From positions 1,244,001-1,308,000 of the forward strand of contig NC_084892.1 in the NCBI RefSeq assembly GCF_958979055.1: a stretch of 64,000 nt of DNA, read 5' to 3'. Below, one piece after another: positions 1 through 11,552 of the stretch. The stretch's first letter is position 1. Each line of letters begins with the position of its first letter. The stretch is from Alnus glutinosa (Eukaryota; Streptophyta; Magnoliopsida; Fagales; Betulaceae). Position numbers and translations under genes: made by a program. Below the pieces are notes generated by a model. That model searched no databases. It saw only the letters and a list, made by a program, of their open reading frames with translations, and was not told the origin of the DNA.

Positions 1-1413
1 ACTACTACTCTTTTATCAATGTGCTCTCAAATTACCAATTACGTTAATGTTCTCTCAAAGCCAACAAAAAAATAAAAAAAACCTTCAAAAAGTTTCAATA
101 AGACAAATGTATTCCTATAAATTCGAAGAAGACAAAATAAAACTAAAAAAAACTTTATTAAAAAAATTTAAAAAAAAACAATTTTTTTTTTGAAAGATTA
201 AAAAAATATTAAAAAAAATAAAAACAAAAAAATGAAAATCCAAGAGGGTGGCCCAACTGAAAATTAAATAAAACAAAATCAAAAAAAGAAAAAGAAAAAC
301 CCTTGATTTTTATTTTTATTTTTCATTTATTAATTTATTTTTCATTTTTCATTTTTATTTTTATATAATTTTCAGATTTTTTATAATTTTATGAACGATA
401 TTTTTGTTATTGGGAAGATATTAACATTGTTTAATACTTTAAGGAGGGACATTGACATAATTGATAGTTTGTGGGTACAATATTAACAATTAAGTGATCG
501 TTTAAGAAAAATATGTGTACTTTTTCTTACAATTAAAGACGGTCATCTATATATTGTCCTCTCTATATGGGTTTTTGTGTATATTTTGCACACTGAATTA
601 GTTGGAAGCCCATGGCATTTAGCAGAAGCGAATTTGTATGGAAGTCTTTGTTTTTTTATATAAATAAACATAAATCCATCCTTTTCTTTTTCATTATGCT
701 ACTGACTTCATTATATAAATATATATACATGAATACATTACATTGGAAGTCAACCTTTCATTGGTTTGGATAATCGCACGATCGATTCCTCCTCCATAGG
801 ATGTATAAGCAGTACGTACAATACTTTATCTACTCACAAGTCCCAAACTCAATCCAACAATCTACCTCGAGCATCCCTGTCTCCATTTTCTCAAAAGTTT
901 AAAAATAAGGAATAACTTAACATATGGGTATTGAAGTATTGACCGTTTTAATTTAAGGATATTGAATTTTTAAACGTCTCAAACAATGGTATTTAAGTTT
1001 TCAAACATTTCAATAAAAAATACGTAATTCATTAGGATTTGCCATTAAATCTTGTCAAAATTCCTAAAATATTGATTTGTTTATTTATTTATTTTTTTAA
1101 AAAAAAGTATATAAATTTTTTTAAAGATTTAAGCATGAGTATTTTTGCAAATTTTGTTAAATTCTGACTAACACCTAAATCTTAATAATTTTTTTCTTAA
1201 AAAAAGTGGTATTTTGAGAATTTTGACAGAAATTAACAGTAAATCTTAACAGAGTACATGTAATTGAGACGTTTAAAAACTTGAATACCCTAATTTAAGA
1301 CATTTGAAAATTTAATATCCCTAAATCAAAATGGCCGATACTTTAATACTCTTATGTAATGTTATCCAAAAATGTAAATTTTTGCGCATATCACGTGAGA
1401 AAATGATTTGTCA
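1..1413. other. AT-rich intergenic DNA with a dispersed cluster repeat
   Basis: No gene is visible. Positions about 590-900 hold one copy of a flank sequence that recurs at 39294-39745 and 48605-49140 and partly at 47610-47700. Shared landmarks are the stretch around 'gttggaagccc', 'ggaagtcaaccttt' and 'ggtttggataatcgca'. The text around 1375-1410 also matches DNA near 39755 and 49150, so this is the far edge of the duplicated NLR flank. The rest is A/T-rich low complexity. Confidence 0.6.
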
Positions 1414-4400
1414 TGTATTACTTATTTTAATAGTATGGGTAAATTTGTTATGTATTGGAATTGGGCTTTGGTGAAAAATTGGGCTTTGAGGTATATAGAA
1501 TTTTGGAAAGTAAATAGTGGTTTGTAGATGATTATTATTAGTCCTCGTGCAGTTTTGGAGTGATTGACGATGTTGGTTGAAATTATGGATTGAGTTCTTG
1601 ATGGAATCCAAAATTAGTGTTGATTTGTGTTAAGTTTGTAGTTTGAGAGTTTTTTTTTAGCTTGATGATTTGCTTGTAATTGCCAAATTCATGTAAATGA
1701 GGGATGAAGGACCTTGATGGGAATGTTGTTGGAGTTATGGGATTCCAAGTTGTGGGCGTTCTTGGATGGTGATTTTGGGAGACAATTGGTTTGAGGACAT
1801 TGTTGATATTGATGGGTATGTAATTTTAGTTGTATAGAAACATTATGGATTGTTGGTTTGATGGTGATGAATTGTTGAATATTGTTTATGTGTAGGTTGG
1901 TTTGTTAGAGAGGAATTGTAGAGTGTGAAGCAAATGTGTTTAAATTCTTTAGTGTACATGGCCAATGTGATTGAATTAGAGAATGCAATGTTATGAGATT
2001 ATATTGGATTATGGTGGTGGATGCCAAGGTCTTAGTCTTGTACTATTTGGGTGATTGAAGACAAGGCAACTACATAAAGGTTTAAGATGGATAGCAAGTG
2101 TGTAAATAGTAAATAGCTAAATAAACTCTAGAAAATATATATATATATGACAAATATAAAATAGTGATACTACGGAAATACCTAAATAAACTCTAAGTCA
2201 AATAGTAATTGGATGACCTAGTAACTAATTCGCCTATTTATATACACTAAGTGTTTTAGGGTATCATCGGATTAAGTTTAAGTTGTTAAGCGTCATATAC
2301 AAGTATATATAGACCTATATATGGATATGCGCCAAATATACATTGATAACCTAAGTAAATAAGCAACAAGTAATAAAATGACTAATAATGATTATGTGAT
2401 GGGGTAATATATATAATAGGCGAGTAAAGTAGTAAATATGTCTTATGGATAATGAGAGATAATATGAACCTAAACCTAAATGATAACCTAACAATAAATA
2501 AGGGTACTTAACTAGACATAGACACGGGTATTGTGACGTGTGAGCACGCGGATAGTCTGTGTCATAGAGTGTAGAGTTCTATAGCGTAGTCTAATGTTAT
2601 AAGCATTTGTAGGATCGTATCATCATTGGAGACTTCATGGGTCCTTCAATGTAGAGTTGGAGTCGTGAGTCCAATGCAGCCAGGTGATATTTTACTCATT
2701 GAGAAACTGTTATTTTTACATATTATAGAATTGCAAAATATATATGTTTTATAAATCTGAACCAACTGTATGTTGAATATATCTGTTTTACTTGTTTTGA
2801 GTACTTTAAAGTAAGTTCAAATATATCAAAGATAGTTTCAGAATATAGTACATTGTGTAGCATGTTTTGGATGAAATATAAAAATGCTTAGAAAAATATG
2901 ATTTATCAGCATGATATAGTAAGACAATATTTACTTGTAAAGCAAAGAGCATAGAGCATGTAGTATAGAGCATAAGCATACAGTAACCCAGCAGTAACCC
3001 AACAGTAGCCCAGTAACAGCTTATCAGCAGCACATTAGCATGCATAGCATACATAGCATGATTTAAACTATGTGATGTTTTCATGATATAGAATATTGTA
3101 GTTTTTATGCTAGGCGTACTAGTATGCTTAAGAGTTTTAATGGCAAAAGAGCTTATGTATACTGCTATCGTTTAGTTGCATAATTTTAGAACATTGAGCT
3201 TGGACAAACAAGAATATTGTCATGGTTCGGTATGAGTAATACAACGTCCTAAGAGTAGGTAGATGAATTGTCGTGGCACGTCAGTAAGAAGTGCTTGGAT
3301 ACTCGAGCTTTACTCTAGTAACTGCATGGACAATTACACGCTCGACATGAAGTTGTAATGCCCTAGGATTCCGTGTTAACCATGTTCGAAAAGTGATAGT
3401 AAGCTTGTACTAAAGAGCGAGATGACATGTTTTAAGCTTAGTGTGCTTGGTTTTGACGCTAATGGTTGCGATATCAGTGTGGCTTGGGAGTAGGTAGATA
3501 GATTGTCGTGGCACGTCGGTAAGAAGTGCTTGGATATTAGAGACTTACTCTAGTAACCACATGGACAACTATGTGATTTGACATGAAGTTGTAATGCCCT
3601 GAGGCACAGTGTTATTACAGTTAATAACGTTAGACCTATGTGCATTTGAGCTACCAACATAAAAGTATTATTGTAGGTGGGTTTATACGTGGTTGCTTTC
3701 AAGCCAATGAAACTTCTACATATAGGTCCAACTAAATGGTATGTTTTAAATGTTTTCTGATAGTCGGTGTTTGCTATATCAGTTATGGAGGTTTTCAAAC
3801 AAAATTTTATAAATTGGTAGCTGTTATAGTGTACACGAGACTAAAAAGAAAAGTTGGTTCATTTGGAAAACTCAGTTAGTTTAATATCACTGAAGTCTCG
3901 GTATTATGTACTGAGGCGGTGAACTCATCATCTATACGGATGTGGCAAACCCCCACAACCGTATAGATGATGTTCCTCTGGCTGCAGGTACTCCGGTCGT
4001 AGTGATGGTGTTATAGATGTGCACGTGAGATATTATGACCGAAGCTTGCCGCGACTGTCGTAATTGCAGGATTATGGGTGTCTTCAGTTTTATAGGTTTT
4101 GTTATGGCTTGTGACGCTTGTGTCACATAATCTATGTCAAGCCATTTCTGTTATGTATTTATTATATTGAGGAAAGACTTAAACAGATAGATGTTAAATG
4201 GCTCTTGCTATAATTAATTGGTGATAGATGTTTGAGATTTAATTTCCGCTATTAGATTTATGTTTTTCGCTGTATAGTTAGATAGATGTCATACTCTGAT
4301 TTACCAGGTACATATTATGGGATATATATCACATGTTAGCTTTGCGACAAATCGTCATGTCACTGTGGAGATCCATTTGTATTTTAAGAAATTATTGTTT

Positions 4401-4440
4401 ATGAAATGTTTTGTAATAAATAAAAAAATGGGTCGTCACA
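1414..4440 (+). mobile_element. Solo LTR, long-LTR Ty3 type (left edge approximate)
   Basis: The right end reads 'ggtcgtcaca' at 4431-4440, the terminal CA of an LTR. Reverse-complement comparison shows long homology to the well-bounded solo LTR at 27637-30641: 2660-2700 matches 29160-29215, 3740-3870 matches 28190-28345, and 4300-4440 matches 27637-27790. No gag or pol lies beside it, so it is a solo or truncated LTR. It abuts the MULE coding sequence at 4441 exactly where that reading frame is cut. The left boundary was placed at a TG near 1414 because matching cluster flank DNA stops there. A matching TSD was not found. Long LTRs of about 3 kb are typical of Tekay/Del-type chromoviruses, but assignment to that lineage is inference. 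Confidence 0.65.
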
Positions 4441-5653
4441 GTACTGCTCACCCTACTTCCCATAAATCACCTAGTGTGCCCTCTTCCTAGCCCTATATAG
4501 GGTACTAGGGTGGATTTCAATATTCCATTTCTTCTTCACCTTCTTCTTCAGGACTTCTACAGGCATGTTCGGTTGATCTCTAAAACTGTCCAAGTACCAC
4601 TCAACAATCCACTTGGAAGTAATCAAATGATTCTTGTATTTTCGGGCACATGTATGTTTGGGCCTAAACGAAATTAGTATGAATGTGGCCTCACCCTTCA
4701 ACTGTCTTCCATAAACCTTATATTTACAATTCTTCTCTCCACACACTACAATTACTTTTGATTTAGAATTCTTTTGGTAAACCAAGTCCTTCCCCTTCAA
4801 TATATTGGCCTGTTTAATGGCTTTTCTGAAATCATACACACTATCAAAAGTATTACCTTTCTGCAGAGTCGGCTTCTCAAAATCAGATTTTGAAAATGGC
4901 ACCCTCTTGGTGACACACGGCCTTTTTGAAGAATCCGGCTCATCATCTCCACTAGTATTATCAGGAGTGATCAGTATATCACTCCGAGACACATCGGAAA
5001 CAGACTCGTCCTCACCCTCAACCACACCCTTACTCACACCTTGTGCAGCTTTATCTTCAGCTGCAGCTAAAGCTACTGCTACTTCTGCTTCCAACTCTTC
5101 TTCTACTACGTGTGATGGTTCTCCTACAAACTCTTGATCTATTCCTACATCTTCTCCTTCGACAGAAGCTCCTGCCTCTCCATACCTCGTATCAGCATTT
5201 ACTTCTAAGGCGTCTGAGTCATCACTTAGAACCTCATTCCAAAATGGATCTCTCCTATATACAGTTTTTCTCATATTCTTCTTCATATTCCTCATCAACA
5301 CTTTCCTCTCATCTAGGTAAATCTACAACTACATCATACAAAATAAACCCAACCACATATAATTCTACTACTCCATGACCATTATGGTGCCCCACCATTT
5401 CAATGACATCATGGTCAGAAGACAGAAGTCGTAGCCTTTCATCTAGACTCTTGTTAGGCATTCTGTAATAAATTAGGTCACCGGAACTATACTCATAGCA
5501 CTTAACTACAGTCTCCACCTAAAAAAATGACAGCTCATCTTTGTTATATAGGTTAGAGTAATTTGCTACATCCCCACCAACATAGACTACCCCATTTTTC
5601 CTATTAAACCGACCTCCGTGGTGCACCTCAAACATGAGACATTCATTAAACAT
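4441..5653 (-). pseudogene. MULE (Mutator-like) transposase, N-terminal part, broken
   Basis: Read on the minus strand from an ATG at 5653, the product has an N-terminal PB1-like MULE region (VHHGGRF, then NKSLDERLRLLSSDHDVIEM) followed by an acidic linker. The MuDR DNA-binding module comes next: FDSVYDFRKAIKQ, C-x4-C in CGEKNC, and HTCARKYKN, ending in STLYRARKRAH. It is disrupted by a TAG at about 5519-5521, a frame change near 5265-5310, and two further in-frame stops close to 4480. The frame is then cut at 4440 by the solo LTR, so the DDE catalytic domain and SWIM finger are absent. In the family this protein is the DNA-binding half of the transposase that cuts and joins MULE ends. It is certainly non-functional here. 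Confidence 0.8.
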
Positions 5654-6643
5654 TATGTGTCCTACAAATCGACCAAAAAAAAATGATAATGAAATTGAAA
5701 ATTCAATGAGCAGACAAAAAGAAACGAATATGACACATTGGGACTACAAGAGTAAATAATTTATTTTAAATAAAACACTACAATATTGCAGTCACTAGAT
5801 AAAGTCATTGGGACCACTTCATCACAGACAAAAACAAACCAGCACATTGCACAGTCATCAAAAAGACCCACGGGACCATAAGAGTATACAAAATTCAGAG
5901 CAGCACATTGCACTGTCTTCCCGACCCAGCATCAATCACAACACACCCCAAACAAGATACTCACAACAAACCAGCAACATGAGGGACCACAAAACGTAAA
6001 AAATATACATTTTTCACTAACATAAAAATACAACCAGATGTTGACAGTGGCGCTAAACATGGTACCCAAACAAAATCAACTAGATGTGAAAATCCCCTCA
6101 ACTACAAACATGATGTTATTAACATACAAAAATCACATAACTGAATCGGATTCCACTAACCCATTAACAAAATAGTAAACTTTGACATATTAGGGTTACA
6201 TAAATAAACTAAAACATAAGCTCTGTACATTACCTTTCTCAACCCTTTGTGTATTTCACTTTTGTATACAGCCAAAAGCCGAATCGATTTAGAATGGAAT
6301 CCACTAGATTTAGGTTCTGAGTCGCAAGAAGGAATTGGGTGAGTTGTGTTCGAGGGAGTAGATGCTTCGAGTTGTGATTTTTTTTCGGCCGATTGTTCTT
6401 AAGTTTAAAAAATCCGAACATTTAGATGAGGGGCAAAAGTGGTAGTTCGAGGGTAAAATATCACGTGAATCGCACGTGTTTTGGGCTCCGTCATCGATTT
6501 AGAACGGAGGGTGACGGAATACCTTACATTGAACGGTTTTGATAAATTCATACACTCGATTGAATGTTTTGCTACATTAGTACCCTTAAGTGAAAAAAAA
6601 ACGCTATAATTGGGTACCTTTTTGTGAAGTTTCCTCAAATATT
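4441..6643 (-). mobile_element. MULE remnant, 5' end retained
   Basis: This is the remnant carrying the broken MULE transposase. The non-coding 5' part runs from 5654 to about 6643 and ends in 'gggtacctttttgtgaag', after which the conserved 3' flank of the NLR unit begins ('aaatatttatttg', also at 41840 and 48300). The other terminus was lost or displaced by the solo LTR at 4440, so no TIR pair or TSD can be shown. The right boundary is approximate. Confidence 0.6.
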
Positions 6644-6833
6644 TATTTGTTTACATCTCTTAATACAAATAAATCATAATGATTGAAATGTTTACAACAT
6701 AATCATGGAGCAAATATGTTTGAACTGAGTTTGCTAAAGTCATACCATGGAAGCTGTCAAGGCCAACATAAGAATTGCCCCGTAAATTTTTTAAAGATTT
6801 TTCATAGTTTTGCCCCCTCCTCCTAATCAAAAC

Positions 6834-7655
6834 TAGGGGTGAGCAAAATATTTGACTACCAACTACCGCTTATCGACTACCATCGACTTTGGTAGTCGGT
6901 ATAAAGTTTTGTTCCATAAGTCGATTCGGTACCGAATCGCCCTTTAACTAACTTACTGAACTGAACTGCCCTTTAACCAACCGATTAACCAAACTAACAT
7001 AAACGAAATGATATCGTTTTTCGTAGGACAGAAACAACGTCGGTTCATTACAATTGAAATGACGTTGTTTTGAAAGACTATATATTCATCTCTTTTGGCT
7101 AACCCTAAGACACATTTCCCATTTTGCATTTCCCCTCCTCTTTTTGCATTTCCGCCGAATCAGCAAATCTTAACCTTCACATTTGAAGTTGACGCAGCCG
7201 CCTGCTGCCCCTTCCCCCTTGGAAACTGAAGAAAATGAATGATTCACTGCTGCAGTGATTTGGCTACAAGGTTGGTAAAGTTGGCCTTACTGGAATCAAG
7301 AGCAAAAAGGATTGGAAATCCGAAATCATGTACTTTTCCTTTAAAATAAGCATATAATGATATAATGATATACAACTTCCCCTTGATATACAGCTTCTGA
7401 CTTCGATCTGTTGCATCTAGTTATATATGGTCAGTCAAATAGGTTTAATTTTCCCTTGATTTGTTGTTTCTACAAGAGAAACTATGTATTTGTTGTTTCG
7501 ACTTAACCAACCGCCTATCGACCGACTTAACCACTTTAATCGAGAATTTCGAAAATATACTTTATCAGAATGAAGTTGGTGAATTAACCGACAAAGTCGG
7601 TTAACCGAACCGAAAATCAACTTAACCGAACCGATTGAACCGATGCCCACCCCTA
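6834..7655. mobile_element. Non-autonomous hAT element, 822 bp
   Basis: The termini are TAGGGGTGAGCA at 6834 and its imperfect inverse TGCCCACCCCTA at 7644-7655. They are flanked by a perfect 8-bp target duplication ATCAAAAC (6826-6833 and 7656-7663). Eight-bp duplications and TAGGGGTG-type ends are characteristic of the hAT superfamily. The paralogous flanks at 42030 and 16705 read straight through 'atcaaaact' and serve as empty sites. Short motifs related to 'cgacttaacc' and 'accgaatcg' are scattered near both ends. No transposase frame is present. Confidence 0.88.
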
Positions 7656-7888
7656 ATCAAAACTTCTGGTTCTGCCCATGGAAGCTGCAACTATGTTTGA
7701 ACTGAGCCTGCTGAAGCTAGTTTGACGCTGTGCCAGCCTAACATGTGTCTGTTGATGGAAGATACGCAAAGGATCTCAATAAGAGAACTTAATATGAGAA
7801 TAAAAGAGGCAAAAAATAAACAAGAATAACTTGAATAAACAGATAGTATTAACAATTGATGTTGAAATGTTAGAGAATGCAATCTTAC

Positions 7889-10433
7889 CAGTATAACCGT
7901 TGGTATATGAGCAATTTTGGACCGATCTTCCTCTTTCCATTTCTGAATCAATTCATGACAACCAGTACTAATCCTCAATTCTTTTAGTGCAATGAGACGA
8001 TCCATCCACTCCGAAAGAGATGTTAACTTGGAGCAATTGAAAATCACAAGTGTGTGAAGTGACTTTAGACTTGGCAGCCACTCTGGCAAGGTCGTGAGGT
8101 TTGGACACTCTGAAATATGTAGGTACTAGAAAGTGTTAGCAGATCCTTGGAGCCATCACGGCAAAACCTCCAACTTTGGTATATAAGTAATACTTAATTT
8201 TTGAAGGCACAAGTTGAGATCCCAGTTGTCTTCTCCTCCCGTCAAACTAAGCTCTTCGCATTCATCAATTACCAGTGTTTCTAACGTGGTTAGGTGGTTA
8301 AGATCATGTGTCAAAAATGTCAACTTTCTACAACATGAAACAACCAACGTCCGAAGGTTGGTAAGGTTCCCGTCCATCCCTTGAAACAAAACTTCTAATC
8401 TCGGACATCCAAATATACCCAAAAACCGAAGAGAACTCAAGGAGCATACACCATTTTCAAACAAGTGCGTGCAAGTTGTTGTTACTGTCAGATACCTAAG
8501 GCTGATCATCTTCCTTGTATCTTTGGGCAATCGCTCAAGACTCTGACATCCACGAAGTAGTAAAGTTTGCAAATTGTATAGCTCACAAATGGAATCGGGA
8601 AGTTCCTTGATTCTTATATTACTAGCTAGGCTCAGAGATCTCAAATGCTTCAAATTACCGATAGAGCTTGACAACACCTCAAAAGATGAATAAGTTAAGT
8701 CAAGCACCCACAAGTACTTGAATCTCAAGATGCAAGCTTCAACTAAGGTCGGCACTTGTTGATTGACAGGGAACAAAGCGGTCCGCACACCTCTACTTAA
8801 GGTGAAAAAGTATTTTGGAACTTGTGGAGCATTGTGTCAAAATGAGAAATGACGAACTGTTCCAGCAATGTTCTGGGTATGAAAGTCGATCGACTGTCGT
8901 TAAACACTCTTCTTCTGCAACCTTGAGTGCAAGATCATGGACGAGATCGTGCATTTTAAACCTATAGAACCAAGTGCAATCCGTAACATCTTGGAAGAAA
9001 GATTTGGACAACAACTCCTTGAAATACATGTGGCCAACATCTTCCAACTCTAGATTTTTACTATTAGGCATTTTATTAAGGAGTCCATACGCCATCCAAA
9101 ATGCAATCAGCTCGCCACTATAGAACCAATGATCCTTTGGAAAAAGAGAACAAAAGGCAAAGCATTGCTTCAAGTGAGATGGCATTTGATCATAACTTAA
9201 TTTTAAGGCAGGTAAAATATCACCTTCCTTTTGTTCTAATCTCCATATCTCATTATCTCTCACAAATTTTCAGTACTGAAGTTCATCAACCTTAGAGAAA
9301 AGTAGGCTGCCTAAAGTCCTTATAGCCAATGGAACTCCTCTACATTTTTTGACAATCTCTTTTCCAATTTCTAAGAGGTTTGGATATTGTTTGTCTTCCC
9401 CTTCCTTAAATGCCCATTTAACAAAAAAAGACAAACAATCATCATGGGATAAACCTTCTAAAGTGTATGTACGACCAGTTTCCACAATGGAGGCAGCCAA
9501 GCAACTGCGTGTTGTCACTAAAATTCTACTTCCTTCTGAACCACCACTTAAAAACCCTTTCAACTCAATCCATTTACCACGACTCTCATTCCAAAAATCA
9601 TCTAAAACAAGTAGGAACTTCTTATTCTTTAAACAGTTTCTTAATCTAGTTTGCCACAAATCTACACCCAACTTCTCATCAATTGTACCGGTTGTAGATT
9701 TAAGGATATCTTTTATTAATCTAGGAACATCAAAATCATCATACACACAAACCCATATTCTCAAATCGAAATGATTGGCTACACGTTCATCATCGTATAC
9801 CAACTTAGCAATTGTGGTCTTCCCCAATCCTCCTATTCCAACTATAGGAATTACATTAATGGCATTTATGTCAGCATCCGAGTCCATCAAAAGACGTATT
9901 ATATTTTCTTTATCATCATTCCTACCAATGACTTGTGAAGGAGGAACAAATGGGTGGGTCATATCCCTCCTCCGATGCATGACATGCCTATCTTCAAGTC
10001 GAGGTATAAGATTAAATTGATCCTTATTAGCTGCAATCTTACCTAACTTCTCTCTAATGTTCTTGATTTTGTGACCCAGTTGAGAACGGAATACAGAGGC
10101 GCTACAACATGAAAAGAAACCACATACCACTCTTCGACTGGTGCGCCCATAAATTCTGATCACTTGCTTCTTAAGAACTTCGTGCTCAACTTCATCCAAC
10201 ACATTGTCGGCATCCGAAAAAACATATTTGAGCTGCCTCAGCCAGATGCTCAGCAGGCGATCGGTAGGTTGCTTCTCTTCAGCATCCAAGAGCACGGCTT
10301 GAATGGTTGTCATGGTAGCCTCAAGCTCTGTCAGCTCGCTTTTGATGTGCAGTACCAAGCTGATCTCTTCGTAAGCAAGGAATGCTAGCTTCCCCAAGAT
10401 CTTTCCTGCGATAGCATAGGCATGTTCAGCCAT
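7889..10433 (-). pseudogene. NLR1: CC-NB-ARC-LRR resistance gene, pseudogene
   Basis: This is a near relative of NLR2 that can be followed over its whole length. It starts at the MAEHAYAIAG Met (10433). CC, P-loop GIGGLGKTT, kinase-2 LVLDDFW, RNBS-B, GVPLA, RNBS-D, MHDLVHD and LRRs are all recognisable. Four lesions kill it. A Trp codon is TGA at 9270-9272, just after the NB-ARC. A duplicated 4-bp TCGA at 8886-8893 shifts the frame. An in-frame TGA lies at 8156-8158 and a TAG at 8126-8128 in the LRR. A truncated CC-NB protein of about 387 residues from MAEH could in principle still be made. The terminal intron donor (exon end at 7889) is conserved with NLR2. Confidence 0.92.
9816..9839 (-). 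promoter_or_regulatory. P-loop site resembling a miR482/2118 target
   Basis: The minus-strand codons for GIGGLGKTT read GGAATAGGAGGATTGGGGAAGA, close to the P-loop sequence recognised by the plant miR482/2118 family. The call rests on motif similarity only; no small-RNA data are available. The site persists in the pseudogene. Confidence 0.35.
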
Positions 10434-10870
10434 GTTCTTATTGACTTGGACTTGGTGGATGTTACTGGACACCGAAGATCCAGCCGTAAATGATCAAGGA
10501 AGATGGTTGTGGTCTGTTGTAATCAGGGTAGATTCAACTAGATGTCACAAACTGCAAAGAAAAATAAAGGGAGGAACGGATGGGTTAAAGGGTAGGATTC
10601 AAAGAGATTTTTGGTTATCGATTTGGATGAGAAGACGCGATCTGGAGGCTGGCAAAGACTGGGTAATAGGAAGGTATAGCAAGAAACTGAATGTTGCGAA
10701 GTTGATGACAATTCAATAGTTTGAAGATCGAGCAACTTTTTTTGTTTTGTCTTTCTGGGCAATAGTTTAAGGGCGACGTTCTTCGCACAACTTTTGGCTT
10801 GTTCATTCCGTTACAATAAATAAAGAGCTACTGCTACTTGCTGATTACTATTCAATATTTAAGAGCTACT
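10434..10870 (-). promoter_or_regulatory. Conserved 5' leader and proximal promoter of NLR1
   Basis: This segment immediately precedes the NLR1 start and is shared with the leaders of NLR2 (19450-19760), NLR3 (44837-45150) and NLR4 (59707-59960). Landmarks are 'acaccgaagatccagc', 'tcaaggaagatggt' and 'tgcaaagaaaaataa'. Conservation suggests a 5' UTR and promoter that was duplicated with the genes. No TATA box or transcription start can be fixed by eye. Confidence 0.55.
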
Positions 10871-11019
10871 TGCCCTTAGATTTCCGTTACAATAATGAAG
10901 TCGGTAGATATTTTCTGTTTGACTCTCAGTAATGTGTTCAATTATTTGGGTTTCGGTTATTAATTATTTGAAAACTTCCCCTCCCAACGCCTAGCCTTTT
11001 GCTTTCTTGAAAAGTGATC

Positions 11020-11345
11020 TTTACTTGGTGGATGTTAACAGGACACCGAAGATCCAGCCGTAAATCAAGGAAGATGGCCGTGGTCTGTGGTAATCAGGGT
11101 AGATCCAACTAGATCGATGTCACAAACTGCAAAGAAAAATAAGGGGGTAGGAATTGAAAAGGATATTGGTTATCGAGATCTGGATGAGAAGACGATTGTA
11201 AATTATGTATCTGTACGTGTTTCTGTTGTGTTATTAGAAATTTAGGATGATCTGGAGGTTAGGTTGGCCAAGACTGGGTAATAAGAAGGTATACAGCAAG
11301 AAACTGAAGGTTGCGGAGTTGATGACAATTCATTAGTTTTAATAG
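11020..11345 (-). repeat. Orphan NLR leader (gene body missing)
   Basis: A second copy of the NLR 5' leader begins with 'cttggtggatgtt' and continues through the 'gaagatccagccgtaaatc' and 'tgcaaagaaaaataa' landmarks, running parallel to the NLR1 leader about 580 bp away. No ATG or coding sequence follows on its downstream (lower-coordinate) side. It is best read as the trace of a deleted NLR copy or of an unequal exchange within the leader. Confidence 0.65.
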
Positions 11346-11519
11346 CAATTTTTTTTTTTTGGGGGGGGGGGGGGGGTGGGTGGGGAGTTGTTCTTGTAAT
11401 TATTATTATTTTGTTTTGGCAACAGTTTCATCAAGATCCACGCCAATTTCTATAGTTTAAGAGCAACTTTCTTTCTTTTTTTGGGAGTTTGATGACAATT
11501 CAAACCTTTTTTTTTTTTA

Positions 11520-11552
<33 letters not shown>

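Noticed and set aside
9349..10020. Plus-strand frames opposite NLR1 (and the equivalents opposite NLR2-4)
   Set aside because: They are antisense shadows of NB-ARC codons, conserved only because the NLR coding strand is conserved.
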